Source of the DNA: Halomonas sp. QHL1
GTDB lineage: Bacteria > Pseudomonadota > Gammaproteobacteria > Pseudomonadales > Halomonadaceae
Direction: 5' to 3'
Assembly: GCF_001882345.1 (NCBI RefSeq)
Contig: NZ_MINL01000001.1
Coordinates: 2,441,705 to 2,505,704, forward strand
DNA length: 64,000 bases
The translations under genes were made by a program, and so were the position numbers. Position 1 is the first letter of the stretch; each line of letters starts with the position of its first letter. Below the pieces are notes generated by a model. That model saw only the letters and a list, made by a program, of their open reading frames with translations, had not been told where the DNA came from and did not search any database. Below are positions 9,718 to 20,101 of this stretch, one piece after another.

Positions 9718-10902
9718 TTAGTGTTCGTATGGCCTGGAAAGTTGACATTCTGGATTTAACCTAACCCCAAACCCAGGCTTGTCGAGCGCAGAAGCTGGCA
9801 TGCGTCCGTTCTCTGGCACCGGTTCGTCGAGAAGCAGCGGGTTGAACATCGGCACTACCTTGTCAGCCTGAGGTGCCATCATAAGGAATTCTGCGAAGGG
9901 GCTGTTATGACGCGTGATCACGAAGTGATAGCTATAGACCGACGAGCCATGTGGCACTACCAGCTTGTTATGTGCGTCCGCCAGGGCTGAAATCTTGATC
10001 AATTCGGTGATTCCCCCGCACCAGCCTACATCCGGCTGGATGATGTCGCAGCAATCCATTTCAAGTAGCAGACGAAAGCCCCAACGCGTCGCCTCATGCT
10101 CGCCAGTATTGACCAGCATACCCTTGGGCACATCGCGCTTGAGCTGGGCATAGCCCCAGTAGTCATCGGGCGGGAGGGCCTCCTCAATCCACTTAAGGCC
10201 GAATTCTTGTGCTCCCTGGGCAAGCCTCGTGGCATAGTTAATGTCAAGACTCATCCAGCAATCATACATCAGCCAGAAGTCATCACCCACGGCACTACGC
10301 ATGTCCGCCAAGTGTGCTAGATTACGGGTCAGTCCTTCCTCGCCCTCGGCTGGCCCATGGATCAGCGGCATCTTGCCGCCGATGAATCCCAACTGCTTGG
10401 CAAGGTCAGGCCGGGCCCCTGTAGCATAAAAGGTAAGCTCGTCACGCACAGGGCCCCCGAGCAATTGATGTACCGGCTCGCCGCGAACCTTGCCAAGCAG
10501 ATCCCACAGCGCGAGGTCGACACAGGAGATGGTGTTGATTACTACGCCTTTACGACCATAGTACAGGGTGGCATTAAACATCTGATCCCAGATTTTTTCG
10601 ATCTCGGTGACGCACTTACCTTCAATAAAGCGAGCCAGATGCTTCTCGACGATCCAAGCACCGATCTCACCGCCAGTAGTCACCGCGAAACCGACCGTAC
10701 CATCACTTGCTTCCAGCTCCACCACTAAGGTCCCCAGCACATTCAAACCGAAACTGCGTCGGGTCATGCGGTATTCGGGGTACTTACTCATTGGCGTGGC
10801 GATCTGAGAATCTATCCAGTGGCCCTCGGCCTGGTCGTGATAGTCGGCACCTCCCCCGCGAACGGTGTAGGCACGCACCTGCTTGATAGTCACTTCGCTC
10901 AT
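9718..10902 (-). CDS. rhmD: L-rhamnonate dehydratase (enolase superfamily)
   Basis: The 394-residue protein follows E. coli RhmD closely, including [56 protein letters not shown] and [16 protein letters not shown], and the ending RPYEH. The magnesium ligands are expected in [15 protein letters not shown] and NTGEHEAT, and the catalytic histidine in [12 protein letters not shown]. RhmD dehydrates L-rhamnonate to 2-keto-3-deoxy-L-rhamnonate. It is the first gene of the minus-strand operon and faces a LysR regulator, which probably controls it. Confidence 0.94.
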   Translation of the reverse strand: MSEVTIKQVRAYTVRGGGADYHDQAEGHWIDSQIATPMSKYPEYRMTRRSFGLNVLGTLVVELEASDGTVGFAVTTGGEIGAWIVEKHLARFIEGKCVTEIEKIWDQMFNATLYYGRKGVVINTISCVDLALWDLLGKVRGEPVHQLLGGPVRDELTFYATGARPDLAKQLGFIGGKMPLIHGPAEGEEGLTRNLAHLADMRSAVGDDFWLMYDCWMSLDINYATRLAQGAQEFGLKWIEEALPPDDYWGYAQLKRDVPKGMLVNTGEHEATRWGFRLLLEMDCCDIIQPDVGWCGGITELIKISALADAHNKLVVPHGSSVYSYHFVITRHNSPFAEFLMMAPQADKVVPMFNPLLLDEPVPENGRMPASALDKPGFGVRLNPECQLSRPYEH

Positions 10903-11147
10903 GAACTTACCTTGTGGAATGGAATTGATTGATACCTAAAACCGTACCCATAGAGAGCAGAGGGAACCAATGCTATTCCTATCGCTTGCGATACCTTTTC
11001 GTTATCAGTAGTCTTAAAGCCTCATATTACCGTGCTTTTTTACATATTAGTCATAATTAATATTCATTTTTATTAGACTAATGTATGTGTCTTAATATCT
11101 TTGGTGGTCACATACTTTATAAGTATCAATTTATCAGGATGGTGAAG
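10903..11147. promoter_or_regulatory. Divergent rhmD / lysR promoter region with a LysR-like palindrome
   Basis: This 245-base AT-rich gap separates rhmD (minus) from the LysR gene (plus). It contains a perfect interrupted palindrome ATTAGACTAAT at 11072-11082, which fits the T-N11-A type of LysR operator. A matching half site ATTAGTC lies at 11046-11052, about two helical turns to the left. Both lie close to the regulator start, as expected for autoregulation and divergent activation. Binding is inferred from pattern and position only. Confidence 0.45.
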
Positions 11148-12083
11148 ATGGAGGGATTTAAAGCACTGCTCAATCGCTTGCGCTACAAACATTTATTGAT
11201 GATTACAACGCTTGGCAAGCACCGAAACCTCCATCAGTCAGCCGAAGCCATGAATATGTCCCAACCTGCAGCCACACGGATGCTGGGCGAGATAGAAAGA
11301 GGATTCGGCTGCCTCTTATTCGAACGAACCACTCGAGGAATGCACCCAACTCCAGTTGGAGAAATGCTGATCGTTTTTGCCGATAATGCCTTGGCCCGCC
11401 TCGATCGTTGTGCTGAAGAGGTGTACCGTTATCAGCTTGGGGAGCGGGGGCAACTGACTGTCGGCGCTATCGTGGGCGCCGCACCGGATCTAGTCGCTAG
11501 CGCCATCATAGAAATGAAGCGCCTACGCCCACTACTTCAGGTTCGCCTAATGGGAGAGACCAGTGATCAATTGATGGAGCTACTTGAGCAAGGTAAGGTT
11601 GATCTGGCTATCGCCCGTTATGCTAATGCTATTCAGCATAACCAGTTCGACTTCGAGCCTCTTGGCAACGAAACCTTGATTACAGTTGTGCGTAGTGGTC
11701 ACCCGCTCTGCTCGGGAAATCTTCCCCCACTGGAAGCGCTACTTGATAAATGGCCATGGATTCTACAGCCGATGAAAACACCGGCGCGTCAGGCGTTAGA
11801 AAAAGAATTCGAAATTGAAGGCTTGGTATCCCCAAGAGACATAATCGAATGCAGCTCTATTTTTGCCGCCTTGCAACTGGTACAGAAGAGCGATGCATTA
11901 ATGGTCATGGCAGAGACTGTTCTACGCGATCATTTGAGTGCAGGACTGATAGAAAGGTTACCTTTATCATTAGGTCGTGCCCTTTCTCCTTTTGGTATTC
12001 TAGTACGCAAAGATACGCTGTATGCGGAACCCATTACTCAGTTTCGAGAACTACTGAGGAATGCATCTCGGGAATTTAGTTGA
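11148..12083 (+). CDS. LysR-family regulator of the rhamnonate operon
   Basis: The N-terminal helix-turn-helix (LMITTLGKHRNLHQSAEAMN then QPAATRMLGEIE) and the following substrate-binding domain identify a LysR-type regulator of the group that controls sugar-acid and aromatic-acid operons. I use the ATG at 11148 (311 residues), which has AGGA eight bases upstream. An ATG at 11139 gives three extra residues and a longer frame from 11085 is unlikely. It is transcribed away from rhmD, and the ligand is probably L-rhamnonate or 2-keto-3-deoxy-L-rhamnonate (inference). Confidence 0.88.
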   Translation: MEGFKALLNRLRYKHLLMITTLGKHRNLHQSAEAMNMSQPAATRMLGEIERGFGCLLFERTTRGMHPTPVGEMLIVFADNALARLDRCAEEVYRYQLGERGQLTVGAIVGAAPDLVASAIIEMKRLRPLLQVRLMGETSDQLMELLEQGKVDLAIARYANAIQHNQFDFEPLGNETLITVVRSGHPLCSGNLPPLEALLDKWPWILQPMKTPARQALEKEFEIEGLVSPRDIIECSSIFAALQLVQKSDALMVMAETVLRDHLSAGLIERLPLSLGRALSPFGILVRKDTLYAEPITQFRELLRNASREFS

Positions 12084-12170
12084 AATCCCAATCCTCTATA
12101 CATAAAAATACCGGTATCAGTGCAATAGCAATTGATACCGGAATATCACAATTTCAGCGAAACTTGTCAT

Positions 12171-13745
12171 TTATTCGCGCTTGCCATTCACCAGCTGAGA
12201 AACGCCTAGGGGGTTGCTGTCCTTAAGCGCTTCAGGCAGCAGCGCTTCTGGTAGAGCCTGGTAGCACACTGGGCGCAGGAAGCGGTGAATCGCCGAACTG
12301 CCCACCGAGGTGGTGCGGCTGTCGGAGGTTGCTGGGTAGGGGCCGCCGTGAACCATGGCATGACACACTTCCACACCGGTCGGCCAGCCGTTGGCGAGAA
12401 TGCGCCCTGCCTTGCGCTCCAACGTAGGCATTAGCTGCTGAGCGGCTTGCACGTCGCCGTTGTCCACCTGCAGGGTGATGGTCAGCTGACCTTCGAGCTG
12501 GGCAGCTACACGCTTCATTTCTTCCTGGTCGGCACACTCAATGACCAGTGCAGTGGAGCCGAACACTTCTTCTTGCAGTTCGGGATCGCCCAGGAAGTCG
12601 GTCGCTGAGGTGATGAACAGCCCGGCCTGGCACTGGTTGGGCGTTTCGCCCACTTTCCCGCGAAACGCTTCGCGTACCTTCCCGCTATTGGAAAGCCGCT
12701 TCACCCCTTGTTCGTAAGCATCAAAGATGCCTGGGGTCAGCATGGTCTGACTTCCACTCGCCTTAACGCCCTCTGCAGCGGACTCAATGAAGGCATCCAG
12801 CTCAGGACCCTTGGCCGCAACTACCAGGCCGGGATTGGTGCAGAACTGGCCCGCACCCATGTTGAGCGAAGCGACGAAGCCTTCGGCGATCTGCTTGCCG
12901 CGTGCCTTGAGCGCCTCGGGCATCAGAAACACCGGGTTGATCGAGCTCATCTCGGCATACACCGGGATCGGCTGCGAGCGTGATTGCGCCGTCTTCATCA
13001 ACGCTGTACCGCCTCCCCGCGAACCGGTGAAACCCACCGCCTGGATGCGCGGGTCGGCGACCAGTGCTTGGCCGATCTCGCTGCCCGAGCCGAACAGCAG
13101 CGAGAAGGTGCCTTCCGGCTGCCCACAAGTCTTCACCGCACGCTGCAAGGCACGACCGACCAGCTCGGAGGTGCCGGGGTGGGCGGAGTGCCCCTTGACG
13201 ATCACCGGGCAACCGGCGGCCAGCGCTGAGGCGGTATCGCCCCCGGCCACCGAGAAGGCCAGCGGGAAGTTGCTGGCGCCGAACACGGCAACCGGACCAA
13301 GGCCGATATGGCGCTGACGCAGGTCGGCGCGCGGCATCGGTTGGCGATCCGGCATGGCCGGGTCGATACGCACGTCGAGCCACTCGCCGGCCCGCACCAC
13401 GGAGGCGAACAGGCGTAGCTGGCCGCAGGTACGGCCGCGCTCGCCTTCAAGGCGGGCCTTGGGCAGGCCTGACTCGGCCATGGCGCGTTCGATAAGTTCA
13501 TCGCCGATGCCTTCAATCTCGCTGGCGATGGTCTCGAGGAATGTGGCGCGCTCCTCAAGGGAAGTCTCGCTATACGTGGCGAAGGCCGTCTCGGCGAGTT
13601 CGCAGGCACGCTCGGCCTCGGCGATGGTGCCACCCACATAGGTGGGCTCGAGGGTTTCGTTGGTAGCCGGGTTGATGGCGTTGATGGGCTTGGAACTGCC
13701 GCTGACGGCGTCCTGGCCGATGAGTAACTTGCCTTCCAGGGTCAT
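12171..13745 (-). CDS. 2,5-dioxovalerate (2-oxoglutarate semialdehyde) dehydrogenase
   Basis: The 524-residue aldehyde dehydrogenase belongs to the long KGSADH type III group: [15 protein letters not shown] near the start, [35 protein letters not shown], and the catalytic cysteine in [14 protein letters not shown]. It oxidises 2-oxoglutarate semialdehyde to 2-oxoglutarate with NAD(P). It is the last gene of the second sugar-acid operon, directly after the AraD1-type dehydratase that would make its substrate. Its base composition is visibly richer in G+C than the neighbouring LysR gene. Confidence 0.9.
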   Translation of the reverse strand: MTLEGKLLIGQDAVSGSSKPINAINPATNETLEPTYVGGTIAEAERACELAETAFATYSETSLEERATFLETIASEIEGIGDELIERAMAESGLPKARLEGERGRTCGQLRLFASVVRAGEWLDVRIDPAMPDRQPMPRADLRQRHIGLGPVAVFGASNFPLAFSVAGGDTASALAAGCPVIVKGHSAHPGTSELVGRALQRAVKTCGQPEGTFSLLFGSGSEIGQALVADPRIQAVGFTGSRGGGTALMKTAQSRSQPIPVYAEMSSINPVFLMPEALKARGKQIAEGFVASLNMGAGQFCTNPGLVVAAKGPELDAFIESAAEGVKASGSQTMLTPGIFDAYEQGVKRLSNSGKVREAFRGKVGETPNQCQAGLFITSATDFLGDPELQEEVFGSTALVIECADQEEMKRVAAQLEGQLTITLQVDNGDVQAAQQLMPTLERKAGRILANGWPTGVEVCHAMVHGGPYPATSDSRTTSVGSSAIHRFLRPVCYQALPEALLPEALKDSNPLGVSQLVNGKRE

Positions 13746-13773
13746 AATTAAACTCCTTGTGCCCCCTACACTG

Positions 13774-14760
13774 TTAGAGTGCTTTCACATCAATGGGGGC
13801 GCTATCCGCCTCAAAGCGTAGTGTATTGCGCAAAGGGTGGCCGAAATCGACGAGGCTAATCTCGAAACGATCCCCCTCGCGGGTACGAATGTCATCTGCA
13901 AAGCTCAGCGTGGCGGTACCGAAGAAATGCACATGCACGTCGCCGGGCCGGCGGAAACCGACATATTTGAAGTGATGGTGCTCGAGGTTGGCCAGGCTGT
14001 GCGCCATGTTGGCCTCACCGGTGAGGAAGGGTTTCTCCCACACCGTCTCGTTGCCACGCACGATACGGCTGACCCCCTCCAGGTGAGCAGGTAGTTCCCC
14101 TACCAACAGTTCCGGGCCGAAGCTGCAGGCACGCAGTTTGGAGTGGGCCAGCCACAGGTAGTTGAAGCGCTCGGTGACATGGTCGGAAAACTCATTGCCG
14201 ATGGCGTAACCCACCCGCCACGGGTGGCCGTCATCGCCGATCACATAGAGCCCGGCCAGTTCTGGCTCCTCGCCGGCATCTTCGGCGAAGTGCGGCACTG
14301 GGATCTCGGCCTCGGGCGGTACCACGCAGGCGCCGTCGCCCTTGTAGAACCACTCCGGCTGGGCGCCGGGGGTGCCGTCCTGGGGCTTGCCGCCCTCGAC
14401 CCCCAACTTGAACATGCGCATCGAATCGGTCAGTTCTGTCTCGGCGACCTGTGTCTTGGCATGCATGGCCGAGCGCGTATCCGCGCTGCCCAAGTGGGTG
14501 AGGCCAGTGCCGGTGACTAGGCAGTGAGCCGGATCTGGATGAGTAAGGGGGGGCAGCAGGCGTTTCTCGTCGAGAAGTTGAGTATATTCGAGCCGGGTCT
14601 CAGTCGCAGCGGCTTCGATGGCTTCAGTCAACGAGTGCCCCGCAGCGATGGCACGGCGGGCCAGGGTATAGGTGTCGGTATCAAGCAAGCGAACCTGTTC
14701 GGCGTTCTCGACTAGGGCGGCGTATGGGGTGCCATCATGAATGCACTGGATCAATCTCAT
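13774..14760 (-). CDS. AraD1/GguC-type 2-keto-3-deoxy sugar-acid dehydratase (FAH fold)
   Basis: The protein has the fumarylacetoacetate hydrolase-like fold of the AraD1/GguC group: [49 protein letters not shown] and [15 protein letters not shown]. These enzymes dehydrate 2-keto-3-deoxypentonate to 2-oxoglutarate semialdehyde, the substrate of the next gene. I choose the ATG at 14760 (328 residues), which has GAGG six bases upstream; an ATG at 14772 overlaps the stop of the preceding gene as ATGA and is also possible. The exact stereochemistry of the substrate is not readable. Confidence 0.85.
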   Translation of the reverse strand: MRLIQCIHDGTPYAALVENAEQVRLLDTDTYTLARRAIAAGHSLTEAIEAAATETRLEYTQLLDEKRLLPPLTHPDPAHCLVTGTGLTHLGSADTRSAMHAKTQVAETELTDSMRMFKLGVEGGKPQDGTPGAQPEWFYKGDGACVVPPEAEIPVPHFAEDAGEEPELAGLYVIGDDGHPWRVGYAIGNEFSDHVTERFNYLWLAHSKLRACSFGPELLVGELPAHLEGVSRIVRGNETVWEKPFLTGEANMAHSLANLEHHHFKYVGFRRPGDVHVHFFGTATLSFADDIRTREGDRFEISLVDFGHPLRNTLRFEADSAPIDVKAL

Positions 14761-14768
14761 GCTTGGCC

Positions 14769-15941
14769 TCATTCGGTGATATTGAACTGATCAAAATGAT
14801 CGTGGTTGAGTGTCAGACCAAGACCTGGCACGTCGTCGTCGAGATCAATGAAGCCATTCACCGGCTCGGGATCGCCTTTGAAGAGGTAGTAGAAGAGCTC
14901 GTTGCCGATCTCAACGTCATGAACTGGGAAGAACTCGGACATTGGCGAGGCCAGCGTCGACATAGTCAAATGGTAGTTGTGCATCTGTCCTGCATGCGGG
15001 ATTACAGGAACACTGAACGATTCGGCAAGGGCGTTGATCTTGCGTGCAGCAGTGATGCCGCCAACACGGTTGGTATCGTACTGAATCACCGAAATGGCGC
15101 GCCTCTCCAACAACTGTCGAAAGCCATAATGAGTGAATTCGTGCTCTCCCCCAGAGATCGGTATGCTGGTGAGCTGATTCAGTTCAGCATAGCCATCGAT
15201 ATCGTCAGCCAGCACGGGCTCCTCGAGCCACCGAGGCTCAAAGCGTTCCAGCTTTGGTAATATGCGCTTAGCGTATTCCAGGTTCCAGCCCATATAGCAT
15301 TCGAGCATTAGGTCAATATCGTCGCCAATAACTTCTCGAACCGCTGCGACACTATTAAGGTTTTCGCGCATGCCAGCCGGGCCGTCTTTGGGGCCGTACC
15401 CAAAGCGCATTTTCATCGCGGAAAAGCCTTGGTCGAGATAAGACTGTGCTTCGTCTTGCATACTTTTAAGATCAGTGCGGTAGAGTTTCGATGCGTAGCA
15501 GGGAATTTTCTCCTTGGTACGTCCGCCGAGCAGTTTAAAGACCGGTTTATTTACCGCCTTACCCATAATGTCCCAGATGGCGATATCGACGCCCGAGATT
15601 GCCGCCATGCCAATCCCTTTACGCCCCCAGGCGTGGGTGGCGCGGTACATGCGTTGCCATAGGTATTCGTAATCGAAAGGATCTTGACCGATCACAAGTG
15701 GCGCAAGGTACTGGTCGATGATTGCCTTAGCGATGGAAGGGGCAAGCGCCACGTTGCCTAGGCCGACCAAGCCAGTATCGGTTTCAATTTCTACGGCGGT
15801 CCAGCCGTGGAAGCGGAAAGTGCCCATTGAATCGCTCTTGTCCCACAGCTCATCCATAGCGTTAGAGCAGAAGTGGGCTTGGGCTGGAACGGTGTGCCCT
15901 TTCCACTCGAAGACACGTGCTCTGACCTTGGTAATTTTCAT
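14769..15941 (-). CDS. Aldonate dehydratase, mandelate racemase/enolase superfamily
   Basis: The 390-residue protein starts [15 protein letters not shown]; a longer in-frame extension to 16031 overlaps the preceding gene and is rejected. It shows the rhamnonate-dehydratase-like motif MKMRFGYGP, metal ligands in [16 protein letters not shown] and [11 protein letters not shown], and the catalytic histidine in [11 protein letters not shown]. It should dehydrate an aldonate to a 2-keto-3-deoxy acid. Because the following genes form the pentonate route to 2-oxoglutarate, a C5 aldonate such as L-lyxonate or L-arabonate is the likely substrate (inference). Confidence 0.85.
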   Translation of the reverse strand: MKITKVRARVFEWKGHTVPAQAHFCSNAMDELWDKSDSMGTFRFHGWTAVEIETDTGLVGLGNVALAPSIAKAIIDQYLAPLVIGQDPFDYEYLWQRMYRATHAWGRKGIGMAAISGVDIAIWDIMGKAVNKPVFKLLGGRTKEKIPCYASKLYRTDLKSMQDEAQSYLDQGFSAMKMRFGYGPKDGPAGMRENLNSVAAVREVIGDDIDLMLECYMGWNLEYAKRILPKLERFEPRWLEEPVLADDIDGYAELNQLTSIPISGGEHEFTHYGFRQLLERRAISVIQYDTNRVGGITAARKINALAESFSVPVIPHAGQMHNYHLTMSTLASPMSEFFPVHDVEIGNELFYYLFKGDPEPVNGFIDLDDDVPGLGLTLNHDHFDQFNITE

Positions 15942-15973
15942 TGGTAGGGTTTCCTTTGTATTTATGAGGATAT

Positions 15974-17005
15974 TTAGGTGCTGGTGGTGGTCTTGAGACG
16001 ATTTTGTCTCAGTTTCCCGCCCATCCGGCACGCGATGAGGAAAGCGTTACGTGTTGGGTTCACGTCGGCTTTGCCCTGTCCAGCAATATCGAAAGCGGTG
16101 CCATGAGCAGGGGTTGTAATCGGGATCGGCAGACCGCCCTGGACAGTGACGCCCTGCTTGAAGCCAAGCAGTTTGATGGCGATTTGTCCCTGGTCGTGAT
16201 ACATCGTGACGATGGCGTCGTATTCGCCCTCTTTGGCTTTGATAAAGATGGTATCGGCGGGGAAAGGGCCATCGACGGGATAGCCCTGAGCTTTACATTC
16301 TTCAACTGCGGGCTCGATTACTTCAATCTCCTCGCGTCCACAAGTGCCGCCTTCTCCGGCATGGGGGTTAAAAGCCGCCACGGCTACACGTGGTGAATCG
16401 TTACCAGCCAGCTTCAGTGAGTCATAAATCAGACGACTGGCGTCGACAATACGCTCTTGGGTTACATAGCCGGCCGCATCCTTTAGGGGAATATGAGAGG
16501 AAATGCGCGAGGTCCATAGATCGCCGAGCGTATTGAACTCACAGACATAGCCCTTTACCCCTAGTTTCTTCGCAAAGAAGTGCAGCTCGTCTTCATGTTC
16601 TAATCCACCCTTCTTCATTGAGAACTTATTAAGTGGGGCGAAACAAATGGCATCCACTACGCCATCCTGGGCGGCATCTAGGCAGTGCGTTAGGATTGAC
16701 AGTACGGAGGCACCGCTTGCTGCGGTCTCTTCGGCATAGCCGACCGTGCCTTTGGACACACTGTCGATCGGCAAAAAGACCGGTTCATCGTACTTTCGAG
16801 CTTCAGTAAAGCTTTGAACTTCTGGAAGGTCATGAGACTGACCAGCTATCCGTTGGCCCTCCTCCCAGAGCCAGCGGTCACCGACCAGCACGGTATGGAT
16901 ATTGGCAAAAAGCGATGTTTCAGAGAACAGCTTGGCGATCAACTCGGGGCCGATACCGGCCGGATCACCAAGAGTGACAGCGATGAGTGGCTGTGAATCT
17001 TTCAT
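15974..17005 (-). CDS. PdxA2-like 4-phospho-acid dehydrogenase
   Basis: The 343-residue product belongs to the PdxA family: [19 protein letters not shown] at the start, the metal-binding histidines expected in [15 protein letters not shown] and [14 protein letters not shown]. PdxA2-type members oxidise 4-phospho-D-threonate or erythronate in sugar-acid pathways, usually with a DUF1537 kinase. No such kinase is present in this window. The ATG at 17005 has GGAG seven bases upstream; the TTG at 17017 is less likely. It lies between the TRAP permease and the aldonate dehydratase. Confidence 0.88.
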   Translation of the reverse strand: MKDSQPLIAVTLGDPAGIGPELIAKLFSETSLFANIHTVLVGDRWLWEEGQRIAGQSHDLPEVQSFTEARKYDEPVFLPIDSVSKGTVGYAEETAASGASVLSILTHCLDAAQDGVVDAICFAPLNKFSMKKGGLEHEDELHFFAKKLGVKGYVCEFNTLGDLWTSRISSHIPLKDAAGYVTQERIVDASRLIYDSLKLAGNDSPRVAVAAFNPHAGEGGTCGREEIEVIEPAVEECKAQGYPVDGPFPADTIFIKAKEGEYDAIVTMYHDQGQIAIKLLGFKQGVTVQGGLPIPITTPAHGTAFDIAGQGKADVNPTRNAFLIACRMGGKLRQNRLKTTTST

Positions 17006-17018
17006 CTTGGACTCCAAC

Positions 17019-18299
17019 TTAATAGAAGTAGTTGACGAGGGTCATAGGAATAGCAGGAACATAGGTAACTAGCATTAGCACAACGAACAGCACCAGAATC
17101 ATCGGCAGGTTGACCTTTGTAGTTTCCCACATGTCAGTTTTTGCGATAGAGCAGGACGTCGCCAATACCGAGGCAACCGGTGGTGTCTGCTGGCCGATAG
17201 CTAGGTTGAGAGTAAGGATCAGACCGAAGTGGATTGGGTCAATACCTATCTGATACACCAAAGGCATTACGATAGGGACTACCAAAATGATGGCAGCAGC
17301 TCCATGCAAGAACATGCCTAGCAGTAGTAACAAAATGTTCAGCAGTGCGAGTACCAGAATAGGGTTCTCGGTAATGGCTGTGATTTCGCTAGCCAACTGC
17401 TGAGGTAGTTGCATCTCGGTCAAGAAGAGGCCGAGCACTGCAGAAGTGGCAACCAGAAGCATGACGACAGCAGTCTGAATGACACCTTCAATCACAGCGC
17501 GATAAAGTATCTTGATGTTCAATTCGCGGTAGACAAGCCCTCCGATCAATAGAGCGGCCAGCACGGCGATCCCTGCACCTTCAGTTGCGGTGACAAAACC
17601 ACCGAAGATCCCACCTAAGATTATTACCGGCAGCAGGAGTGCCCAAAATGCTTCTTTGAATGCTTTTCTTAGAGTGCTGAGTGAGAAAGAGTCTTCTCGT
17701 GGAAGGTCATACTTCACCGCATAGTAGTAGCAGGCCCCAGCCAGACCGGCAGCGCCGAGTAGCCCCGGTACAATGCCTGCGACAAAGAGTTTAACGATGG
17801 AGGTGTCAGCAATGGCTCCATACAGGATCATCGACAGCGAAGGTGGAATGATTATCGCCAGCGAAGCTGAGGAGGAAGTGATAGCAGCTGAGAAATTGGC
17901 GTTGTAATTGCGTCGCTTCATCTCTGGAATGAGTACCGAGCCCGTTGCTGCTACGTCGGCAACTGCTGAGCCTGAGATTTCGGCGAAGAACAGTGAGACC
18001 CCTACGTTGACCATCGCCAGCCCACCTCGCACGAAACCAACGATGGCGGTAACTAGGTTGATCAGACGTATGGAGATACCTGAAGTATTCATCAGGGCCC
18101 CGGCGAATATAAACAGGGGAATGGCAATTAAAGGAAACTTGGTGGCACCGTTATACAACGTTAGTGGCACATTAACCAAAGCTTCGGCACCCATGTTCAG
18201 GTAGACACCAACGACCCCAACCACGCCAATGGCAACAGCGATAGGAACATTGATTAATACCAGGGCGAAGAGTGCGATTATGATGATCAGAAGAGTCAT
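17019..18299 (-). CDS. TRAP transporter large permease (DctM), second sugar-acid operon
   Basis: The 426-residue membrane protein begins MTLLIIIIALFALVLINVP; the ATG overlaps the dctQ stop as ATGA, and the upstream extension to 18392 is rejected. Family signatures include FFAEISGSAVADVAATGSVL, MKRRNYNANFSAAITSSSA, IIPPSLSMILYGA and FVTATEGAGIAVLAAL. It is the transport channel of a TRAP system that should import the aldonate used by the downstream enzymes. Confidence 0.92.
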   Translation of the reverse strand: MTLLIIIIALFALVLINVPIAVAIGVVGVVGVYLNMGAEALVNVPLTLYNGATKFPLIAIPLFIFAGALMNTSGISIRLINLVTAIVGFVRGGLAMVNVGVSLFFAEISGSAVADVAATGSVLIPEMKRRNYNANFSAAITSSSASLAIIIPPSLSMILYGAIADTSIVKLFVAGIVPGLLGAAGLAGACYYYAVKYDLPREDSFSLSTLRKAFKEAFWALLLPVIILGGIFGGFVTATEGAGIAVLAALLIGGLVYRELNIKILYRAVIEGVIQTAVVMLLVATSAVLGLFLTEMQLPQQLASEITAITENPILVLALLNILLLLLGMFLHGAAAIILVVPIVMPLVYQIGIDPIHFGLILTLNLAIGQQTPPVASVLATSCSIAKTDMWETTKVNLPMILVLFVVLMLVTYVPAIPMTLVNYFY

Positions 18300-18850
18300 G
18301 CGCGGTGCTCCTTGAGATCTTCTTCGGCTTGTCTTATGGCTGCTTCGATTTCTTCCGACTCGCTGTTCAGGCCACTGTGCATTTTTCTCCAAGCCATAGG
18401 CATGCTAAGCAGTTCGCAAAGAATAAACAGCACTGCACTAATCGGGATAACTGACTGGGTAATATTCAGGCCGATAGTAGGTAATGTAACAAGGCTGTCC
18501 CAGGCGAGAATCTCGAGAACCTGATAGCCGTAGTAGGCAATAATCATAAAAAAGCTGATCACGGTGACTTCCGATACGATAAATAACGTCGCTCGTATGG
18601 AGGTGGGAGCTCGACTGACCAGACCCGGAAATCCCATATGTGAGCGTTTCAACGCTGCAAGATTGGCGCCATAGAAGCTCAGCCATGCAAGCCCAATAGA
18701 AGCGACTTCGTCGTACCATGAAAACGAGTTGCCCATCATGCGAAAGCCCACTGCAGCGATAACGATGGTCGTCAACGCCAGAAGCAAGAACACAGTCAGC
18801 ACCTCCAACAATCTTTCCAGCAAAAGATTTACACGAGCCAGCGTACTCAT
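18296..18850 (-). CDS. TRAP transporter small permease (DctQ), second sugar-acid operon
   Basis: The 184-residue product has about four membrane helices and the DctQ signature FSWYDEVASIGLAWLSFYGA. Its C-terminal tail (SESEEIEAAIRQAEEDLKEH) is acidic and longer than in most DctQ proteins. The gene is separated from dctP by a 69-base gap with a strong hairpin and overlaps dctM by four bases. Confidence 0.9.
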   Translation of the reverse strand: MSTLARVNLLLERLLEVLTVFLLLALTTIVIAAVGFRMMGNSFSWYDEVASIGLAWLSFYGANLAALKRSHMGFPGLVSRAPTSIRATLFIVSEVTVISFFMIIAYYGYQVLEILAWDSLVTLPTIGLNITQSVIPISAVLFILCELLSMPMAWRKMHSGLNSESEEIEAAIRQAEEDLKEHRA

Positions 18851-18880
18851 GACGTGGATCCCCTATAATTTTTCGAAGAA

Positions 18881-18899
18881 GGGCGCCTTGATGGCGCCC
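18881..18899 (-). terminator. Hairpin between dctP and dctQ (attenuator or mRNA stabiliser)
   Basis: A perfect 7-bp stem GGGCGCC / GGCGCCC with a 5-base loop lies in the dctP-dctQ gap. On the transcribed strand it is followed by TTCTTCG rather than a clean U run, so it is more likely a leaky terminator or 3' stabiliser that raises DctP over DctQM than a full stop. The permease genes have no other obvious promoter. Confidence 0.6.
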
Positions 18900-18919
18900 A
18901 AAAAAATGGCATGCTAGGT

Positions 18920-19894
18920 TTATTCCTCGGCCAGTGCCATGGCACGGTCGACGAGTTCTTGACCACCTTCTACTTGCTCGGCAAATTGCTCATAGACTGG
19001 GTTGCTGGCTTCGACGAATGCATTTCTATCGACGCGATTGACTTCTATACCTTCGCCGCGCATAACTTCGAGCAGAGAGCCGTCAAGCTCTTCTCCTTTT
19101 GCCAATGCCCAGCCCTGGGTTTCGGCGGCAACTTCTGATATAGCGTTACGCACGTCTTCAGGCAGCTTCTGCCAGCCATCCTTACCCGCGGTTAGCCAGA
19201 TCGGTGAGTAAACGTGATTGGAAAGAGAGAGATAGTCCTGGACTTCCTGAAATTTTGCTCCATTGATATTACTGAGCGGGTTTTCCTGTCCATCGACAAC
19301 ACCGGTCTGTAGTCCAACAAATACTTCGGAAAATGCCATCGGGGTTGGGTTGGCACCCCAAGTGTCAAACATAACCGTGCGCCACTCGCTCTGCGGGGTG
19401 CGGATCTTCAGACCTTCGAGGTCAGACGGTACATTGATGGGACGTTCATTATTAGTGATATGGCGAAAGCCGTTCTCCCAAGTGGATATTACGTTCAGTC
19501 CTCTAGTATCAGCACTCTCAGCCAGATCCTGCATAATGATTTCTTTATCTATACGCTGAAGATGCTCACGATCCTTGACCAAAAACGGCATATCGAAAAG
19601 GGCGAATTCGGGGGATACGGAAGACATGATTGAGGAGATAGCAGCCAAGTCAACGGTGCCCAGTCGCAATTTCTGAATGAGCTGTCGCTCATCACCTAGT
19701 TGACCACTATGGTAGTACTCCACCTGATGAGTGTCGCCAAGACTTTCCTGCAGGCGTTTGCTGAATTCTTGAGCTGTTTGCCCCTGCAGGCTATTTGGTG
19801 ACCCACCGATAGCAAAGACAATCTTGTCGGCCTGTGCATGAGTGCTAGTAATAGCCAGCGCGAGGGCAGAAAGCCCCAGTAGTTTCTTAAGCAT
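18920..19894 (-). CDS. TRAP transporter periplasmic binding protein (DctP), second sugar-acid operon
   Basis: The 324-residue product has a signal peptide (LLGLSALALAITSTHAQA) followed by the DctP fold: HSGQLGDERQLIQKLRLGTV, LKIRTPQSEWR with the ligand-binding arginine, and FVGLQTGVVDGQENP. It is the first gene of the operon and has a good ribosome binding site (AAGGAG). The ligand is presumably the aldonate degraded by the downstream enzymes. It is transcribed divergently from a GntR-family regulator. Confidence 0.92.
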   Translation of the reverse strand: MLKKLLGLSALALAITSTHAQADKIVFAIGGSPNSLQGQTAQEFSKRLQESLGDTHQVEYYHSGQLGDERQLIQKLRLGTVDLAAISSIMSSVSPEFALFDMPFLVKDREHLQRIDKEIIMQDLAESADTRGLNVISTWENGFRHITNNERPINVPSDLEGLKIRTPQSEWRTVMFDTWGANPTPMAFSEVFVGLQTGVVDGQENPLSNINGAKFQEVQDYLSLSNHVYSPIWLTAGKDGWQKLPEDVRNAISEVAAETQGWALAKGEELDGSLLEVMRGEGIEVNRVDRNAFVEASNPVYEQFAEQVEGGQELVDRAMALAEE

Positions 19895-20101
19895 GATGTG
19901 CTCCTTATTGTAATTGATAGTAGCTCTCTGGACTGCTGGTAGGTCAAGCAGACCAGTAATGACAAAACCTAAACCCGCTATGGCATTTCGTCAAGCCATT
20001 AATAAAGAATTGATACCTTTGTCGAAAGTAGTTAAGGAAGCATATGGTATTTGTCGAAATCTTGGTCTAGCATATAGACCAGTTGTAATAGGAGTGTGGC
20101 C
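19895..20101. promoter_or_regulatory. Divergent promoter region with GntR-type operator at 20063-20081
   Basis: The gap between dctP (minus) and the GntR gene (plus) contains the perfect palindrome TGGTCTAGCATATAGACCA at 20063-20081, with 7-base arms and a 5-base spacer. It sits just 5' of the regulator gene, which is where an autoregulatory FadR-type site is expected. A shorter inverted repeat GGTC-AAGCA-GACC at 19942-19954 lies nearer dctP. Both share the GGTC/GACC half sites. Binding by the neighbouring regulator is inferred. Confidence 0.6.

Noticed and set aside
12232..13641. Long antisense frames inside the 2-oxoglutarate semialdehyde dehydrogenase gene
   Set aside because: These are shadows caused by high G+C codon use; the products are rich in Arg, Ala and Pro and the sense gene is certain.
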